From an uncultured Eubacteriales bacterium (GTDB lineage: Bacteria > Bacillota > Clostridia > Oscillospirales > Acutalibacteraceae): 64,000 bases of DNA. The notes beneath the pieces are model-generated. The model was not told where the DNA came from and ran no database searches. It was given only the letters and a program-made list of their open reading frames with translations. Of the stretch, positions 1 to 8,394 are shown piece after piece (position 1 is the first letter of the stretch; each line of letters starts with the position of its first letter). The translations under genes and the position numbers were made by a program. The DNA lies in NCBI GenBank assembly GCA_900316385.1, contig ONCP01000002.1:1-64000 (forward strand). The letters run 5' to 3'.

Positions 1-92
1 ACCCCTTGAAGACTACGAGGTTGATAGGCTGCGTGTGTAAGTGCGGTGACGTATTTAGCTTGGCAGTACTAATAGGTCGAGGGCTTGACCAC
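1..92 (+). rRNA. 23S ribosomal RNA, 3' end (partial)
   Basis: The first ~90 bases match the conserved 3' end of bacterial 23S rRNA: the GAAGACTACGAGGTTGATAGG-type block, then GGCAGTACTAATAGGTCGAGGGC, ending near CTTGACC. The gene enters from the left edge. The exact 3' end is estimated. No 5S rRNA follows before the terminator at 202-230, so 5S is not linked downstream here. Confidence 0.93.
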
Positions 93-201
93 AATTATCA
101 TTGGTCTCTTTAATATTTCTCCTTATCCAATCTTTATTCAGTTTTTAGGGTGTTATTTGATCGCCGAGGATTTTCCAAGGCTTTATATCAGACGAAAATA
201 T

Positions 202-230
202 GACGGCTGTTGTGCCGTCGTTTTTCTTTT
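202..230 (+). terminator. Rho-independent terminator after 23S rRNA
   Basis: GACGGC at 202-207 pairs with GCCGTC at 214-219 and is followed by a T-rich run at 221-230. It closes the rRNA operon. The ~110 bases between the 23S end and this stem show no 5S or tRNA. Confidence 0.8.
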
Positions 231-232
231 TA

Positions 233-260
233 TTGACAAATTTCTATAATGAGGTATAAT
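233..260 (+). promoter_or_regulatory. Sigma-A promoter for the small membrane protein gene
   Basis: Consensus -35 TTGACA at 233-238, 16-base spacer, perfect -10 TATAAT at 255-260, 29 bases before the ATG at 290. Confidence 0.75.
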
Positions 261-289
261 AGTTATATCTTTGAAAGGGAAGTAAGACT

Positions 290-796
290 ATGAGGAATAA
301 AGCAATTCTTATCGGGATCGGTATCGGATTAATTGTGATGTTTGTTGTACTGGGTATTTTCTTTGGCAGACACCCTTCCAAGATGGAAAATCTTTTTAAC
401 GACACCATAACCGCTCTCGACAACGAGGAAGGCTTGAAGGAGCTCTTTAACGATTACGCCATAGAAGAGAGCCCCGAGCTTGATAAGGATATCAAGGCTA
501 TCAACGAGTTTTATGAAGGTAAAAGCGTTGAGGTCAAGAAGCTCAAGGTCTATCATGAGAGCTCTAACGTTTACCGTATGCACGCGACCGTTGTCACCGA
601 TAAGGGTAAGTATTTTGTTTGTATAGGCGCCACTGGCTCGAGAATCGTTGATAATTACGGTATCAGCCAGCTGATTATCGAAAAGAGCAAGGAGTTCCAG
701 AAAAAGAAAATATTTAAGAAGGACGAGTTTGCAAAATACATCAGTCACGCTAAGCCCTACGGTGTTACGATCCGAGTTAAGGGAGACACAAAATAA
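290..796 (+). CDS. Small membrane-anchored protein of unknown function
   Basis: A 168-residue protein that I do not recognise. Residues about 5-26 form one strong hydrophobic helix with a basic N-terminus and no obvious signal-peptidase site, so it is probably an N-terminally anchored protein with the remaining ~140 charged residues outside the membrane. The soluble part alternates short strands and helices; no catalytic motif is visible. It has its own promoter (233-260), a GGGAAG ribosome-binding site and its own terminator (805-834), so it is monocistronic. Function is open. Confidence 0.75.
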   Translation: MRNKAILIGIGIGLIVMFVVLGIFFGRHPSKMENLFNDTITALDNEEGLKELFNDYAIEESPELDKDIKAINEFYEGKSVEVKKLKVYHESSNVYRMHATVVTDKGKYFVCIGATGSRIVDNYGISQLIIEKSKEFQKKKIFKKDEFAKYISHAKPYGVTIRVKGDTK

Positions 797-804
797 TATT
801 TTTA

Positions 805-834
805 CCGCCGTGAAACATCACGGCGGATTTTTTT
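805..834 (+). terminator. Rho-independent terminator
   Basis: Perfect 8-bp stem CCGCCGTG (805-812) / CACGGCGG (819-826) with a 6-base loop, followed by a T run at 828-834. Confidence 0.9.
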
Positions 835-845
835 GCGAAAAACTA

Positions 846-874
846 TTGACAAATCCATTACTTTGTATTATATT
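846..874 (+). promoter_or_regulatory. Promoter of the GntR-ABC transporter operon
   Basis: TTGACA at 846-851, 17-base spacer, TATATT at 869-874. The -10 overlaps the left arm of the dyad at 863-899, as expected for repression by the first gene of the operon. Confidence 0.65.
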
Positions 875-899
875 AATTGTACTAGTTGAAATAATACAA
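863..899. promoter_or_regulatory. Probable GntR (YtrA-type) operator
   Basis: TTGTATTAT at 863-871 and its exact inverted copy ATAATACAA at 891-899 flank an AT-rich centre. The dyad sits on the -10 box and ends 36 bases before the start of the GntR gene, suggesting autoregulation (inference). Confidence 0.55.
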
Positions 900-935
900 T
901 TATAACAAATGTTGAAATATGAAAGGAGTGGACAA

Positions 936-1292
936 ATGTTTTCGATCGATTTAAGCTCGCGAGTGCCGATTTTCGAGCAGCTTTATAACAATGTTGTCAG
1001 GCTGATCTCGCTTGGGGTGCTTGCTCCTAACGACAAGCTTCCGCCCGTCCGAACGCTCGCGACAAAGCTGTCAGTTAATCCGAACACCGTATCAAAGGCA
1101 TACAAGCTATTGGAAAGCGACGGTTATATATGCTCCGCCGTAGGGAAGGGTTCGTTTGTATCGCCAGATCTGAGCGTAAAAAACGCCGAGAAGGACGCTG
1201 CCTTAAAGGGGTTGGAAACTGAGCTGAAAAAATGTGCTTCTCTCGGAGCGACAAAGGACGAGGTTTTTGAGATCGTCGACAAGGTCTTTTGA
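936..1292 (+). CDS. GntR-family transcriptional regulator, YtrA/YhcF type
   Basis: A 118-residue DNA-binding repressor. Residues about 10-75 form the GntR winged helix-turn-helix (PIFEQLYNNV, then LPPVRTLATKLSVNPNTVSK), followed by only a short dimerisation tail of ~40 residues, the hallmark of the YtrA subfamily that controls ABC transporter operons. The ATG at 936 is chosen because AAGGAGTG lies 7 bases upstream; an in-frame TTG-like extension to 909 has no ribosome-binding site. It is followed 17 bases later by an ABC ATPase and permease. It likely binds the dyad at 863-899; the inducer is unknown, though cell-envelope-active drugs are typical for relatives. Confidence 0.93.
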   Translation: MFSIDLSSRVPIFEQLYNNVVRLISLGVLAPNDKLPPVRTLATKLSVNPNTVSKAYKLLESDGYICSAVGKGSFVSPDLSVKNAEKDAALKGLETELKKCASLGATKDEVFEIVDKVF

Positions 1293-1309
1293 CCTGATTG
1301 GAGGTAATT

Positions 1310-2206
1310 ATGATTGAAATAAAGAACGTTACAAAAATGTTTGGTGAACTGAAGGCGCTGGACAGTTTGAATTTCAATGTGTCCGACGGTTCGGTTTTCG
1401 GGCTGGTCGGCTCAAACGGCGCGGGAAAGTCAACTCTCCTGCGCGTGATAAACGGAGTGTTTGAGCCTGACGCAGGCGAGGTGCTTATTGAAGGGGAAAA
1501 TAGCTTTGAGAATCCCTCGGCAAAAGAAAAATGCTATTTTATTCCCGATTTTCCCTATTTTTATAATTCAAGCACGATACAGAACACAGCTTATCTTTAC
1601 AGAAAGCTTTATCCCGACTGGGACGAGGAATACTTTAACAAGCTTTGCGCGACATTCCCTATCAACACAAAATCAAATATAATCAATATGTCAAAGGGAA
1701 TGCAGCGTCAGGCCGCACTGATACTGGCGCTGTCAACGCGTCCGAAATATCTTTTCCTTGACGAGATCTTTGACGGACTTGATCCTGTCGTACGTCAGCT
1801 TGTAAAGAGAATAATCATCACAAACGTGACCGACAGAAATATGACAGTAATGATCGCGTCTCATAACCTCAGAGAGCTTGAGGACATCTGCGATCACATC
1901 GGACTGCTGCACAAGGGCGGCGTTGTTGAGGAGAAAGAGCTCGATAAGCTCAAGCTCGGTATCCACAGGGTCCAGATCGCGTTCAACAGACCTATTGACG
2001 AGAGCGTGTTTGAAGGCTTCGATGTAATCAACAAGAGCCGTCAGGGCTCGCTGTTCAGCCTTACGATCAGGGGCGAGTATGAAGAATTTATGCCGAGACT
2101 CGAGGCGCTCGAGCCCGCGTTCCTTGAAGCTCTGCCGCTGACGCTCGAGGAAGTATTTATAAACGAAATGGAGGGTGCGGGATATGACATCAACAACCTC
2201 GTATAA
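1310..2206 (+). CDS. ABC-2 transporter ATP-binding protein
   Basis: The cytoplasmic ATPase of an ABC-2 transporter, 298 residues. Walker A GSNGAGKST is at about 34-42, the signature is the variant NMSKGMQRQ, Walker B is YLFLDEIFDGLDP and the H-loop is IASHN. A ~90-residue C-terminal extension, common in exporter ATPases of this group, follows. ATG 1310 is preferred over TTG 1298 because GGAGGT lies 4 bases before it. It overlaps the permease gene by 23 bases and follows a YtrA-type regulator, so the three genes form one regulated transporter, comparable to ytr/bacitracin-type systems. The substrate is unknown. Confidence 0.93.
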   Translation: MIEIKNVTKMFGELKALDSLNFNVSDGSVFGLVGSNGAGKSTLLRVINGVFEPDAGEVLIEGENSFENPSAKEKCYFIPDFPYFYNSSTIQNTAYLYRKLYPDWDEEYFNKLCATFPINTKSNIINMSKGMQRQAALILALSTRPKYLFLDEIFDGLDPVVRQLVKRIIITNVTDRNMTVMIASHNLRELEDICDHIGLLHKGGVVEEKELDKLKLGIHRVQIAFNRPIDESVFEGFDVINKSRQGSLFSLTIRGEYEEFMPRLEALEPAFLEALPLTLEEVFINEMEGAGYDINNLV

Positions 2207-4007
2207 GAACGTAAAGCAGGGCGCTTCGATCCTCAAGTGGAATGTCAGAAGCAACCTGACGATAATAATTATTTACCTTTCTCTTATTCTGTTTTTCGGA
2301 ATAATTTATTTTGCGGGAGGACTTTCCGCTCAGACCTTCACAGCCGAAGCTGAGGTGGATTACAATCCGTGGATAGACGCTTCGATCGCGATGGCGTCGA
2401 TGACGACCTTCCTGTCGTTTGTGTTTATGATCGTGCTCTCGATCAAGGAGTTCTCTTATCTGCACAACAAGCGTAAAACGGATATGTTCGGTTCGCTTCC
2501 GATATCACGAAGAGCGCTGTTCATCACCAAATCGCTTTCGGTGTTTCTGATAAGCGCGGTTCCGATGACGGTTGTAATGCTGATATTGATGTTGGTTTCC
2601 GCAAACGCGAGCTCTGAAACTGTTATGCACGTCTTTGATCAGAGCCTGAATGTCGGCGACGTACTGCTGAGAACGCTTCTTAATCTTTCGGCGAACATAG
2701 CTTTTATCGGATTCCTTTCGGTCTGCTGCGGAAAAACCTCTGAAAAGGTACTGTCCTATATCATAATCAACGGAGCGTATCCTGTGGGAATGCTCCTGCT
2801 CCAGCTTCTTCCCTCGTGCTTCCTCTACGGATACACAATGGATTTCAACGAGTATATTTCCTTCGCGCTTTGTCCCGCAATGGCGGGCTTCGCGATAGGC
2901 AAGCTTTATTGGCTTGGATTTACCGCGGTGTTCTTTGCGTTTGCCGTGCTGCTTGTCAGAAAAAGAAAGGCAGAGAGCGCGCAGTCGCACTTCGCGTACA
3001 AGGCTCCTCAGCTCATCGTAAAGCTTATCATCAGCTTTTCGGTCGGTCTGGCTATGGCGTATCTGTTTGTCGCGCTTTTCAGCGATACAAGCCTCGATAT
3101 TTTCCGTTTCTGGCTCGGAATGATAATAGGCTCGTTCCTCAGCTTTTTTGTGGTTCAGCTTATCTTTGCGGGCGGCTTTAAAAGGTTCGGAAAAAGTCTG
3201 ATCCCATACGTTATAATGGTAGCGGCGTTCGCGGCGGTTTTTGCCGTGATCACGGCAGGCTGCTTTGGCTATAACAGTTATGTGCCGAAGGCTGACGAGA
3301 TCAAGAGCGTAAGCTTTATAAACGGAACGGAGAATATGAATCATAAAAACGAGCTTACGGACAAAAAGGATATCGAAGCGGCGATCAAGCTCCATAAAGA
3401 AATAATCGAAAAATATGAGTCATCCGACAAACAGTCTATGCGAGCCGGTACATTTAACGCGATCGGAAGCGCGATATTCTCCAGCGAGAACGGCTATTCG
3501 TACGAAATGAGGGGAGCAAGAAGCGAAGTATGGGATGATATGGGGGGATTCCAAAATTACAGTATTACCTACACCCTCAATAACGGAGCGACAGTCACGC
3601 GACGTTACGGCTATCTGAACGGCCACGACTTCTCAAAGGAGGCGCAGGAGGTTTATAACAAAGGCGCAAACCCGTTGTTTATGCTTGACGAAAGCGAAGC
3701 GAGTAAAGTAGAGATATATAACTGGGGTGAAGAAGCTGATGAGGCCGATGAGTTTTTGGGATATGACAACAGCTATTTTGAGCAGGCGGACAACAGGCTT
3801 GAGCTTATCAAAACCGTTAAGGAGGAATACGGGAAATACGGAATGAAGGGTGATCCGTCTGATATAGAGATCGATATCAGCTACGGAAAACCGCGTTATA
3901 ACAAAAGGTTCGATTATTATGAGGACGAGATAACAGTCAGTCTTTACGTTCCCGAAACCTACAAAAAAACACTCGCGCTGATAAAAAAGGGCGAGGAAAA
4001 AGAATGA
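2184..4007 (+). CDS. ABC-2 transporter permease with C-terminal extracytoplasmic domain
   Basis: Integral membrane partner of the preceding ATPase, 607 residues. About eight hydrophobic segments occupy residues ~20-390, ending with a helix near IMVAAFAAVFAVITAG. The last ~215 residues are hydrophilic (YNSYVPKADEIKSV onward) and contain no membrane segment, so a folded domain probably sits outside the cell. ATG 2184 is chosen because GGAGGG is 8 bases upstream, inside the end of the ATPase gene; GTG 2175 is less likely. A strong terminator follows 5 bases after the stop. A large sensor-like domain fused to an ABC-2 permease hints at substrate or peptide recognition (inference). Confidence 0.88.
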   Translation: MTSTTSYKNVKQGASILKWNVRSNLTIIIIYLSLILFFGIIYFAGGLSAQTFTAEAEVDYNPWIDASIAMASMTTFLSFVFMIVLSIKEFSYLHNKRKTDMFGSLPISRRALFITKSLSVFLISAVPMTVVMLILMLVSANASSETVMHVFDQSLNVGDVLLRTLLNLSANIAFIGFLSVCCGKTSEKVLSYIIINGAYPVGMLLLQLLPSCFLYGYTMDFNEYISFALCPAMAGFAIGKLYWLGFTAVFFAFAVLLVRKRKAESAQSHFAYKAPQLIVKLIISFSVGLAMAYLFVALFSDTSLDIFRFWLGMIIGSFLSFFVVQLIFAGGFKRFGKSLIPYVIMVAAFAAVFAVITAGCFGYNSYVPKADEIKSVSFINGTENMNHKNELTDKKDIEAAIKLHKEIIEKYESSDKQSMRAGTFNAIGSAIFSSENGYSYEMRGARSEVWDDMGGFQNYSITYTLNNGATVTRRYGYLNGHDFSKEAQEVYNKGANPLFMLDESEASKVEIYNWGEEADEADEFLGYDNSYFEQADNRLELIKTVKEEYGKYGMKGDPSDIEIDISYGKPRYNKRFDYYEDEITVSLYVPETYKKTLALIKKGEEKE

Positions 4008-4012
4008 CACGG

Positions 4013-4037
4013 CGGCTCCCGAAAGGGAGCCGTTTTT
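4013..4037 (+). terminator. Rho-independent terminator
   Basis: CGGCTCCC (4013-4020), GAAA tetraloop, GGGAGCCG (4025-4032), then TTTTT. It ends the GntR-ABC operon. Confidence 0.93.
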
Positions 4038-4093
4038 CCTCGTTGGCTGAAAGAGGTCATCCCCGTAAGACGAGAGGGACGACATCTTTTTAC

Positions 4094-4122
4094 TTGACCG
4101 AAGTCTCAGTTTGCGGTAAAAT
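4094..4122 (+). promoter_or_regulatory. Promoter of the heterodimeric ABC exporter operon
   Basis: TTGACC at 4094-4099, 17-base spacer, TAAAAT at 4117-4122, 35 bases before the ATG at 4158. Confidence 0.6.
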
Positions 4123-4157
4123 TAAAGGGATACAGATGACAGAAAGGAGAAATACCG

Positions 4158-6467
4158 ATGGGTAAGATTTTTAAAAATTTTCTGCCGTACTGGAAGTCGG
4201 TGCTGATAATAATCGTTCTGCTTGTTATCCAGGCTTGGTGTGATCTCGCGCTTCCGCAGTACACCTCCGAAATTATCGACACGGGGATCCAGAACAGCGG
4301 CATTGAACATATTCTGCCCGAGAAAATCACTCTCGGTGAATACAATACGGCGCTTGCCTTTATGACAGAAAAAGAACAAAAGGATTTTGAGAAAGCCTAC
4401 GGTAACGACGGAAAAAGCGACATCGGTCAGAAAACGGCGGCAGAGGGCGACAACACCTTTTACATCCTGAAGGAAACAGATCAGGAAAAGCTCGACGCGC
4501 TTGACGAGGAGCTGATCATTCCGATCGTAATGAATTACCAGTGCTCCAAGCTTCCCGTTGCGTCGCTCAAAAAAATATCGGGAAACGTTCCCGAGGCAGC
4601 TCTCGAGCAGTTGAAAAAAACAACGATCGAGCAGGAGGACGAAAACGGCAAAAAAACCAAGGTGGAGTGCGTTGACGCGCGTCCGCTGATCATCGGAATG
4701 AGAGCGCAGGGCTCGGGAGACGAGCAGCTTCTCGGGATGAGAAAGCAAATGAAAAAGCAGATCGACGCGCTCGGGACCGATACTATGATGAGCACGGGCA
4801 AGGCGTACGCCAAGGAAATGGACAAGCTGGCGGGAGTTGACCTCGACGAGCTCCAGACAAGCTATCTTTGGGCGGCAGGTCTGAGAATGACCGTTATCGC
4901 GCTCATCCTTACAGCGGCGGCGGTGATGGCAGGCTTCTTTGCCGCCAGAGTCGGCGCAGGAGTCGGAATGAGCCTGAGAACAAAGGTGTTCAAAAACGTT
5001 ATCGGCTTCTCAAACGCCGAGATAGACCGCTTTTCGACAGCTTCTTTGATAACACGCTCCACAAACGATATCCAGCAGATACAGTTTGTGTCCGTAATGC
5101 TGCTTAGAATGGTGCTCTACGCGCCGATTATCGGCATCGGCGGCGTGATCAAGGTCGCGGGCACGGGAGCCTCGATGGGATGGGTGATCGCGCTCGCTGT
5201 CGGTGTGATTATGGCTACCGTAGTATTGCTGATATTGATCGCAATGCCCAAATTCAAGCTTATGCAAAAGCTTGTTGACCGTATCAATCTTGTTTCGCGC
5301 GAAATACTCACGGGTATTCCCGTTATCAGAGCTTTTGTCAGAGAAAAGCGCGAGGAGGAAAGATTTGACGAGGCGAACATCGCCCTTACAAAGACAACGC
5401 TGTTCACAAACCGAGTTATGACGTTTATGATGCCGATAATGACGGTTTTTATGAACTTTGTTTCGGTGCTTATCGTCTGGGTAGCCTCGGGCAACATTAA
5501 CGACGGCAATATGCAGGTCGGCGAGATGACCGCCTTCATCACCTATTCGATGCAGATCATCATCAGCTTTTTGATGCTCACGATGATGTCGATCTTCCTC
5601 CCGAGAGCGGCAGTCGCTGCGGGCAGGATTGACGAGGTCATCAGAACGGAATCAACCGTTACCGACAGCAAAACCGCTCAAAAGCTTGAAACACGCGGCG
5701 GAGTAGTAGAATTTAAAAATGTTTCGTTCAGATATCCCGGAGCCGAGGAGGACGTGCTCAGCGGTATATCCTTTAAGGCGCTGCCCTCGCAGACGACTGC
5801 GATCATAGGCAGCACGGGCAGCGGAAAGTCGACTCTTGTCAACCTGATTCCGCGTCTTTATGACGTGACCGAGGGAGCGATCACGGTGGACGGTATCGAT
5901 ATCCGTGACCTTACAATGAAGTCGCTGAGAGATGAGATCGGTTACGTTCCCCAGAAGGGAATCCTATTCAGCGGAACCATCGCTTCCAACCTGCGCTTCG
6001 GCGATCCCGACGCGACCGACGCTCAAATCGAGAAAGCCGCCGAGATCGCGATGGCGACTGAGTTTATTGAGAACAAGCCTGACGGCTACCAAAGCGAGAT
6101 CGCGCAGGGCGGCACGAATGTTTCGGGAGGTCAGAAACAAAGGCTTTCTATTGCCCGAGCGATCGCGAAGAACCCTAAAATTTATATTTTTGACGACAGC
6201 TTCTCGGCTCTTGATATGAAAACCGACAAGCAGCTCAGGCGCGCGCTCGGCGAGAATGTCGCCGACAGCACGGTCATCATTGTGGCGCAGAGAATCTCAA
6301 CGATTCTCGACGCGGAGCAGATCATAGTCCTCGACGAGGGCAGGATCGCGGGAATCGGAACGCATAAGGAGCTTTTGAGAAGTTGTCCTGCATATGTCGA
6401 GATAGCAAAATCCCAGCTCTCGGAGAAGGAGCTCGGCTTGGGAGAGGAGGTTGAGCGTAATGGCTGA
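4158..6467 (+). CDS. ABC exporter subunit A (degenerate-site half of a heterodimer)
   Basis: A 769-residue exporter with fused membrane and nucleotide-binding domains, longer than the usual ~580. The extra length is a hydrophilic insert at residues ~50-232 between TM1 and TM2, predicted outside the membrane. The nucleotide-binding domain has Walker A GSTGSGKST (551-559) and a normal signature VSGGQKQR, but the catalytic Glu after Walker B is Asp (D680, FDDSFSALD) and the H-loop His is Gln (Q711, VAQRIS). These are hallmarks of the non-hydrolysing half of BmrC/BmrD- and TM287/288-type heterodimers. AAGGAG precedes the ATG. The partner gene overlaps its end by 8 bases. Confidence 0.93.
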   Translation: MGKIFKNFLPYWKSVLIIIVLLVIQAWCDLALPQYTSEIIDTGIQNSGIEHILPEKITLGEYNTALAFMTEKEQKDFEKAYGNDGKSDIGQKTAAEGDNTFYILKETDQEKLDALDEELIIPIVMNYQCSKLPVASLKKISGNVPEAALEQLKKTTIEQEDENGKKTKVECVDARPLIIGMRAQGSGDEQLLGMRKQMKKQIDALGTDTMMSTGKAYAKEMDKLAGVDLDELQTSYLWAAGLRMTVIALILTAAAVMAGFFAARVGAGVGMSLRTKVFKNVIGFSNAEIDRFSTASLITRSTNDIQQIQFVSVMLLRMVLYAPIIGIGGVIKVAGTGASMGWVIALAVGVIMATVVLLILIAMPKFKLMQKLVDRINLVSREILTGIPVIRAFVREKREEERFDEANIALTKTTLFTNRVMTFMMPIMTVFMNFVSVLIVWVASGNINDGNMQVGEMTAFITYSMQIIISFLMLTMMSIFLPRAAVAAGRIDEVIRTESTVTDSKTAQKLETRGGVVEFKNVSFRYPGAEEDVLSGISFKALPSQTTAIIGSTGSGKSTLVNLIPRLYDVTEGAITVDGIDIRDLTMKSLRDEIGYVPQKGILFSGTIASNLRFGDPDATDAQIEKAAEIAMATEFIENKPDGYQSEIAQGGTNVSGGQKQRLSIARAIAKNPKIYIFDDSFSALDMKTDKQLRRALGENVADSTVIIVAQRISTILDAEQIIVLDEGRIAGIGTHKELLRSCPAYVEIAKSQLSEKELGLGEEVERNG

Positions 6468-8283
6468 ACCTCGCAGAAGAGGCCACGGCGGCGGTCCCGG
6501 AATGGCTCCCGTCGAGAAGGCAAAGGACTTTAAGGGCTCCGTAAAGAAAATCGTCAAGTACATTGGACGATATAAATTCGCGGTGCTCATCGTAATGATC
6601 TGCGCGGCCGCCTCAACCGTTTTTTCGGTTGTCGGACCCAAGATACTCGGCGGCGCGACTACGGAGCTCGCCTCGGGTCTTATGAAAAAGATTCAGGGCA
6701 CGGGCGCGATCGATATGGACGCGATCGCCAATATCCTCGTGATCGTTATAGCGATTTACATTGTCAGCGCGGTGTTTATGTTCATTCAGGGCTGGCTGAT
6801 GACAGGGATCACTCAAAAAATCTGTTACCGACTGCGCAGAGAGATCTCCGAAAAAATCAACCGTATGCCGCTCAAATATTTTGAGAGCAGAACCTACGGC
6901 GAGGTGCTGTCGCGCATAACCAACGACGTCGACACGCTCGGAATGGGACTTAACCAGAGCGTCACCCAGATCATCACCTCTGTGTGCTCGGTGATCGGCA
7001 TTCTGATTATGATGCTCTCGATTTCGCCGCTTATGACGCTTATCGCGATAGTGATACTGCCCGTTTCGGCGTTTTTGCTGAGCTTTGTGGCTAAAATTTC
7101 TCAGAAGCACTTCCGCGACCAGCAAAAATACCTCGGCGAGATCAACGGAATAGTTGAGGAAAGCTACGGCGGACATCTTATTATCAAGGCGTATAACAAA
7201 GAGGACGAAACCGTTGAGGACTTTGAAAAAACAAATAAAAAGCTCTACGACTCCGCGTGGAAATCACAGTTCCTGTCGGGTATGATGATGCCGATAACGA
7301 TGTTTGTCGGCAACCTCGGGTACGCCGCGGTCGCGCTTTCGGGCGGTCTGCTCGCGATCCAAGGCGTTATCACCGTCGGAGATATTCAGGCGTTTATTCA
7401 ATATGTAAAGAACTTTACCCAGCCGATCCAGCAGATGTCACAGGTAATAAATCAGGTTCAGTCGATGGCTGCGGCGGCGGAAAGAGTTTTTGAGTTTCTC
7501 GAGGAGGAAGAGGAAGTCCAGATCGTCGATAATCCCGTCGATGTAAACACGATCAAGGGCGATGTTGAGTTTGACCACGTAAAATTCGGATATAATGAAA
7601 ATAAGATCATTATCAATGATTTTTCCGCGAAGGTAAAGCAGGGTCAGCGTATCGCCATCGTCGGACCCACGGGCGCGGGCAAGACCACAATGGTCAAGCT
7701 GTTGATGAGATTCTACGACGTGAACGGCGGAGCGATCAGGCTCGACGGACACGATCTGAGGGATTTCAACCGCCGCGAGCTTCGCGACGCGTTTGGAATG
7801 GTGCTTCAGGATACATGGCTCTTTAACGGCACCATTATGGAAAACATCCGCTACGGAAGGCTCGACGCTACCGACGAAGAGGTAAAGGCTGCCGCAAAGG
7901 CAGCTCACGCGGACAGGTTCATCCGAACTTTGCCCGAGGGCTATAAAATGGTGCTCAACGAGGACGCCTCGAACGTCAGTCAGGGACAGAAGCAGCTCCT
8001 CACGATCGCCAGAGCGATCCTCGCGGACAACCCGATCCTCATTCTCGATGAGGCTACCTCGTCTGTTGATACGCGAACCGAAAGCCGTATCCAGAGAGCC
8101 ATGAACAACCTTATGAAGGGCAGAACCAGCTTTATCATCGCTCACCGCCTTTCCACAATAAAGGACGCCGATATGATACTCGTTATGCGCGACGGCGACA
8201 TAGTTGAGCAGGGCACTCACGACGAGCTTCTCGCTCAAAACGGCTTCTACGCCGAGCTGTACAACAGCCAGTTTGAGGAGTAA
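6460..8283 (+). CDS. ABC exporter subunit B (catalytic half of a heterodimer)
   Basis: Second half of the exporter, 607 residues. A Gly/Arg-rich N-terminal tail precedes six membrane helices; the nucleotide-binding domain has Walker A GPTGAGKTT (402-410), an intact catalytic pair in LILDEATSSVD (E531) and H-loop His H562. Its signature is degenerate (VSQGQ instead of LSGGQ, 507-510). Together with subunit A this gives one complete ATP site (this Walker A/B/His plus A's signature) and one dead site, the known asymmetric arrangement. ATG 6460 has GGAGAGGAGG 9 bases upstream within the end of subunit A. Drug or lipid export is likely; the substrate is unknown. Confidence 0.94.
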   Translation: MAEPRRRGHGGGPGMAPVEKAKDFKGSVKKIVKYIGRYKFAVLIVMICAAASTVFSVVGPKILGGATTELASGLMKKIQGTGAIDMDAIANILVIVIAIYIVSAVFMFIQGWLMTGITQKICYRLRREISEKINRMPLKYFESRTYGEVLSRITNDVDTLGMGLNQSVTQIITSVCSVIGILIMMLSISPLMTLIAIVILPVSAFLLSFVAKISQKHFRDQQKYLGEINGIVEESYGGHLIIKAYNKEDETVEDFEKTNKKLYDSAWKSQFLSGMMMPITMFVGNLGYAAVALSGGLLAIQGVITVGDIQAFIQYVKNFTQPIQQMSQVINQVQSMAAAAERVFEFLEEEEEVQIVDNPVDVNTIKGDVEFDHVKFGYNENKIIINDFSAKVKQGQRIAIVGPTGAGKTTMVKLLMRFYDVNGGAIRLDGHDLRDFNRRELRDAFGMVLQDTWLFNGTIMENIRYGRLDATDEEVKAAAKAAHADRFIRTLPEGYKMVLNEDASNVSQGQKQLLTIARAILADNPILILDEATSSVDTRTESRIQRAMNNLMKGRTSFIIAHRLSTIKDADMILVMRDGDIVEQGTHDELLAQNGFYAELYNSQFEE

Positions 8284-8304
8284 AAGTTATTACATATTTA
8301 TAAC

Positions 8305-8333
8305 TTTACAATTGAGATAATTGGTAGTATAAT
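8305..8333 (+). promoter_or_regulatory. Promoter of the DegT aminotransferase gene
   Basis: TTTACA at 8305-8310, 17-base spacer, perfect TATAAT at 8328-8333, 61 bases before the ATG. Confidence 0.7.
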
Positions 8334-8394
8334 CATAGTGTGTAATTATGCAGGTAATAATCTGAAAATTCTGGATTTAAGGGGATTTTAAGAA

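Noticed and set aside
93-201. 5S rRNA or tRNA after 23S
   Set aside because: No conserved 5S or cloverleaf pattern is visible in these bases.
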